Assembly (NCBI GenBank): GCA_023442215.1
Contig: JAEZMP010000475.1
Span: 1-14,801, forward strand
Length of the DNA stretch: 14,801 nucleotides
Direction of reading: 5' to 3'
DNA from: Pseudomonadota bacterium
GTDB lineage: Bacteria > Pseudomonadota > Alphaproteobacteria > Rhizobiales > Segnochrobactraceae
Shown here: positions 14,272-14,801 of the stretch, in pieces
Position numbering within the stretch: position 1 is the stretch's first letter
Layout: each line of letters opens with the position of its first letter
Program-made: the position numbers and the translations under genes
Notes under the pieces: model-generated
Seen by the model: only the letters and a program-made list of their open reading frames with translations
Told to the model about the DNA's origin: nothing
Databases searched by the model: none

Positions 14272-14561
14272 GTGTCGTCGGTGCTCGTCCCCGTGCCTCG
14301 CGCGGTCGAGCGGAATCTACACCGGCACCTCCCGGCCATCGCTGAAGGGGCTGGAACGCCGGCGCAAAATCGGCGAATCGGCCCTTTCGCGGCCATGGCG
14401 GGTTCACCGGCCGGAATATTCGCGATAAAAGCCAACTCGCGCCCGCCGATTCAGGTCCCGGCGTGTTCCCGGCCGGTCGGCTGCCTCGTGTTGCGATGCG
14501 GTGCGGCGTCCTGCCGGAACCACGCGGACGGTCGAGCGGCGAGGAAACACGGATCAAAGAG

Positions 14562-14801
14562 ATGGCTCATTCACTTCAGGGAAAGACCGCGCTGATCACG
14601 GCCGCTGCGCAGGGCATCGGCCGGTCGTCGGTCGAGGCCTTCGCGAAGGCGGGCGCGCGCGTCTGGGCGACCGACATCAACGAGGCGAAGCTCGCCGAGC
14701 TTCAGGGCATCGAGGGCGTGATCCCGCGCCGGCTCGACGTGCTCGATTCCGATGCGGTGAATGCACTGGTCGCCGAGATCGGTGCGGTCGACGTGCTGTT
14801 C
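14562..14801 (+). CDS. SDR-family NAD(P)-dependent oxidoreductase, 3'-truncated by window end
   Basis: First 80 residues of a short-chain dehydrogenase/reductase; the frame is open to the last base. LQGKTALITAAAQGIGRSS (5-23) is the Rossmann TGxxxGIG loop in the TAAAQGIG variant typical of the 3-hydroxybutyrate dehydrogenase type 2 (BDH2/DHRS6-like) branch. Asp38 in VWATDIN, at the end of the second strand, favours NAD over NADP. RRLDVLD (56-62) supplies the adenine-contacting Asp59. The catalytic Ser-Tyr-Lys residues lie beyond the window. ATG 14562 is at the family-typical distance from the glycine loop; the ribosome site is poor (AAAGAG touching the start, GAGG about 17 bases upstream). 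It is divergent from the calpain-like gene. Substrate undetermined. Confidence 0.88.
   Translation, partial: MAHSLQGKTALITAAAQGIGRSSVEAFAKAGARVWATDINEAKLAELQGIEGVIPRRLDVLDSDAVNALVAEIGAVDVLF

Larger units (their letters stand above)
14122..14561. other. Non-coding divergent gap, AT-rich to GC-rich transition
   Basis: This 440-bp stretch separates the calpain-like gene (-) from the SDR gene (+). From about 14122 to 14270 it is relatively AT-rich like the calpain 5' half; beyond that it returns to the GC-rich composition of the rest of the window. It holds two palindromes but no protein frame with recognisable content, no tRNA and no transposase remnant. I could not place a confident -35/-10 pair for either flanking gene. 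Confidence 0.6.

Noticed and set aside
14171..14557. 128-codon minus-strand frame in the gap before the SDR gene
   Set aside because: Arg/Pro/Gly-rich, no homology recognised, and competing frames of similar quality exist on the other strand.

Overview
The window reads as chromosomal DNA of a GC-rich alphaproteobacterium, most likely of the Hyphomicrobiales (Rhizobiales) grade. This rests on the strong G/C third-position bias, the family mix (TDT transporter, DUF6502/DUF5666 pair, MaoC hydratase, MASE1-PAS-GGDEF-EAL protein, Zwf, Dcp-type M3 peptidase) and the long spurious antisense frames typical of such genomes. No species can be named from sequence alone. There is no rRNA, tRNA, CRISPR array, transposase or integrase.

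Layout. 1-1235: a TDT-family anion/dicarboxylate exporter (+), possibly starting upstream of the window, converging on a nitroreductase (-) across a shared hairpin terminator. 1836-2113: a divergent promoter gap with an inverted repeat over a promoter that places transcription start on the ATG of the next gene. 2114-4742: a compact (+) run of DUF6502 protein, DUF5666 secreted protein (start and stop codons overlap) and a MaoC-type hydratase. 4882-8736: a 1284-residue membrane c-di-GMP protein (MASE1, four PAS, GGDEF, EAL). 8827-10386: zwf, behind a perfect TTGACA palindrome. zwf converges on a Dcp-type M3 metallopeptidase (-, 10462-12528, TTG start) with two hairpins between them. 12529-12747: a gap with two different 14-bp tandem repeats and an inverted repeat. 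12748-14121: a calpain-family (C2) cysteine-protease homologue (-) whose 5' half is much more AT-rich than anything else here. 14122-14561: non-coding, partly AT-rich. 14562-end: the start of an SDR oxidoreductase (+).

How the genes relate. Most of the window is ordinary metabolism and signalling: the pentose-phosphate/Entner-Doudoroff entry enzyme, peptide breakdown, second-messenger turnover and transport. The DUF6502-DUF5666 pair looks like a small regulator-plus-exported-protein cassette of unknown purpose. The calpain homologue is the clearest accessory gene: it has foreign base composition, no partner gene, and His where calpains carry the catalytic Asn. It is the best candidate for something undescribed, although nothing visible proves a multi-gene system.
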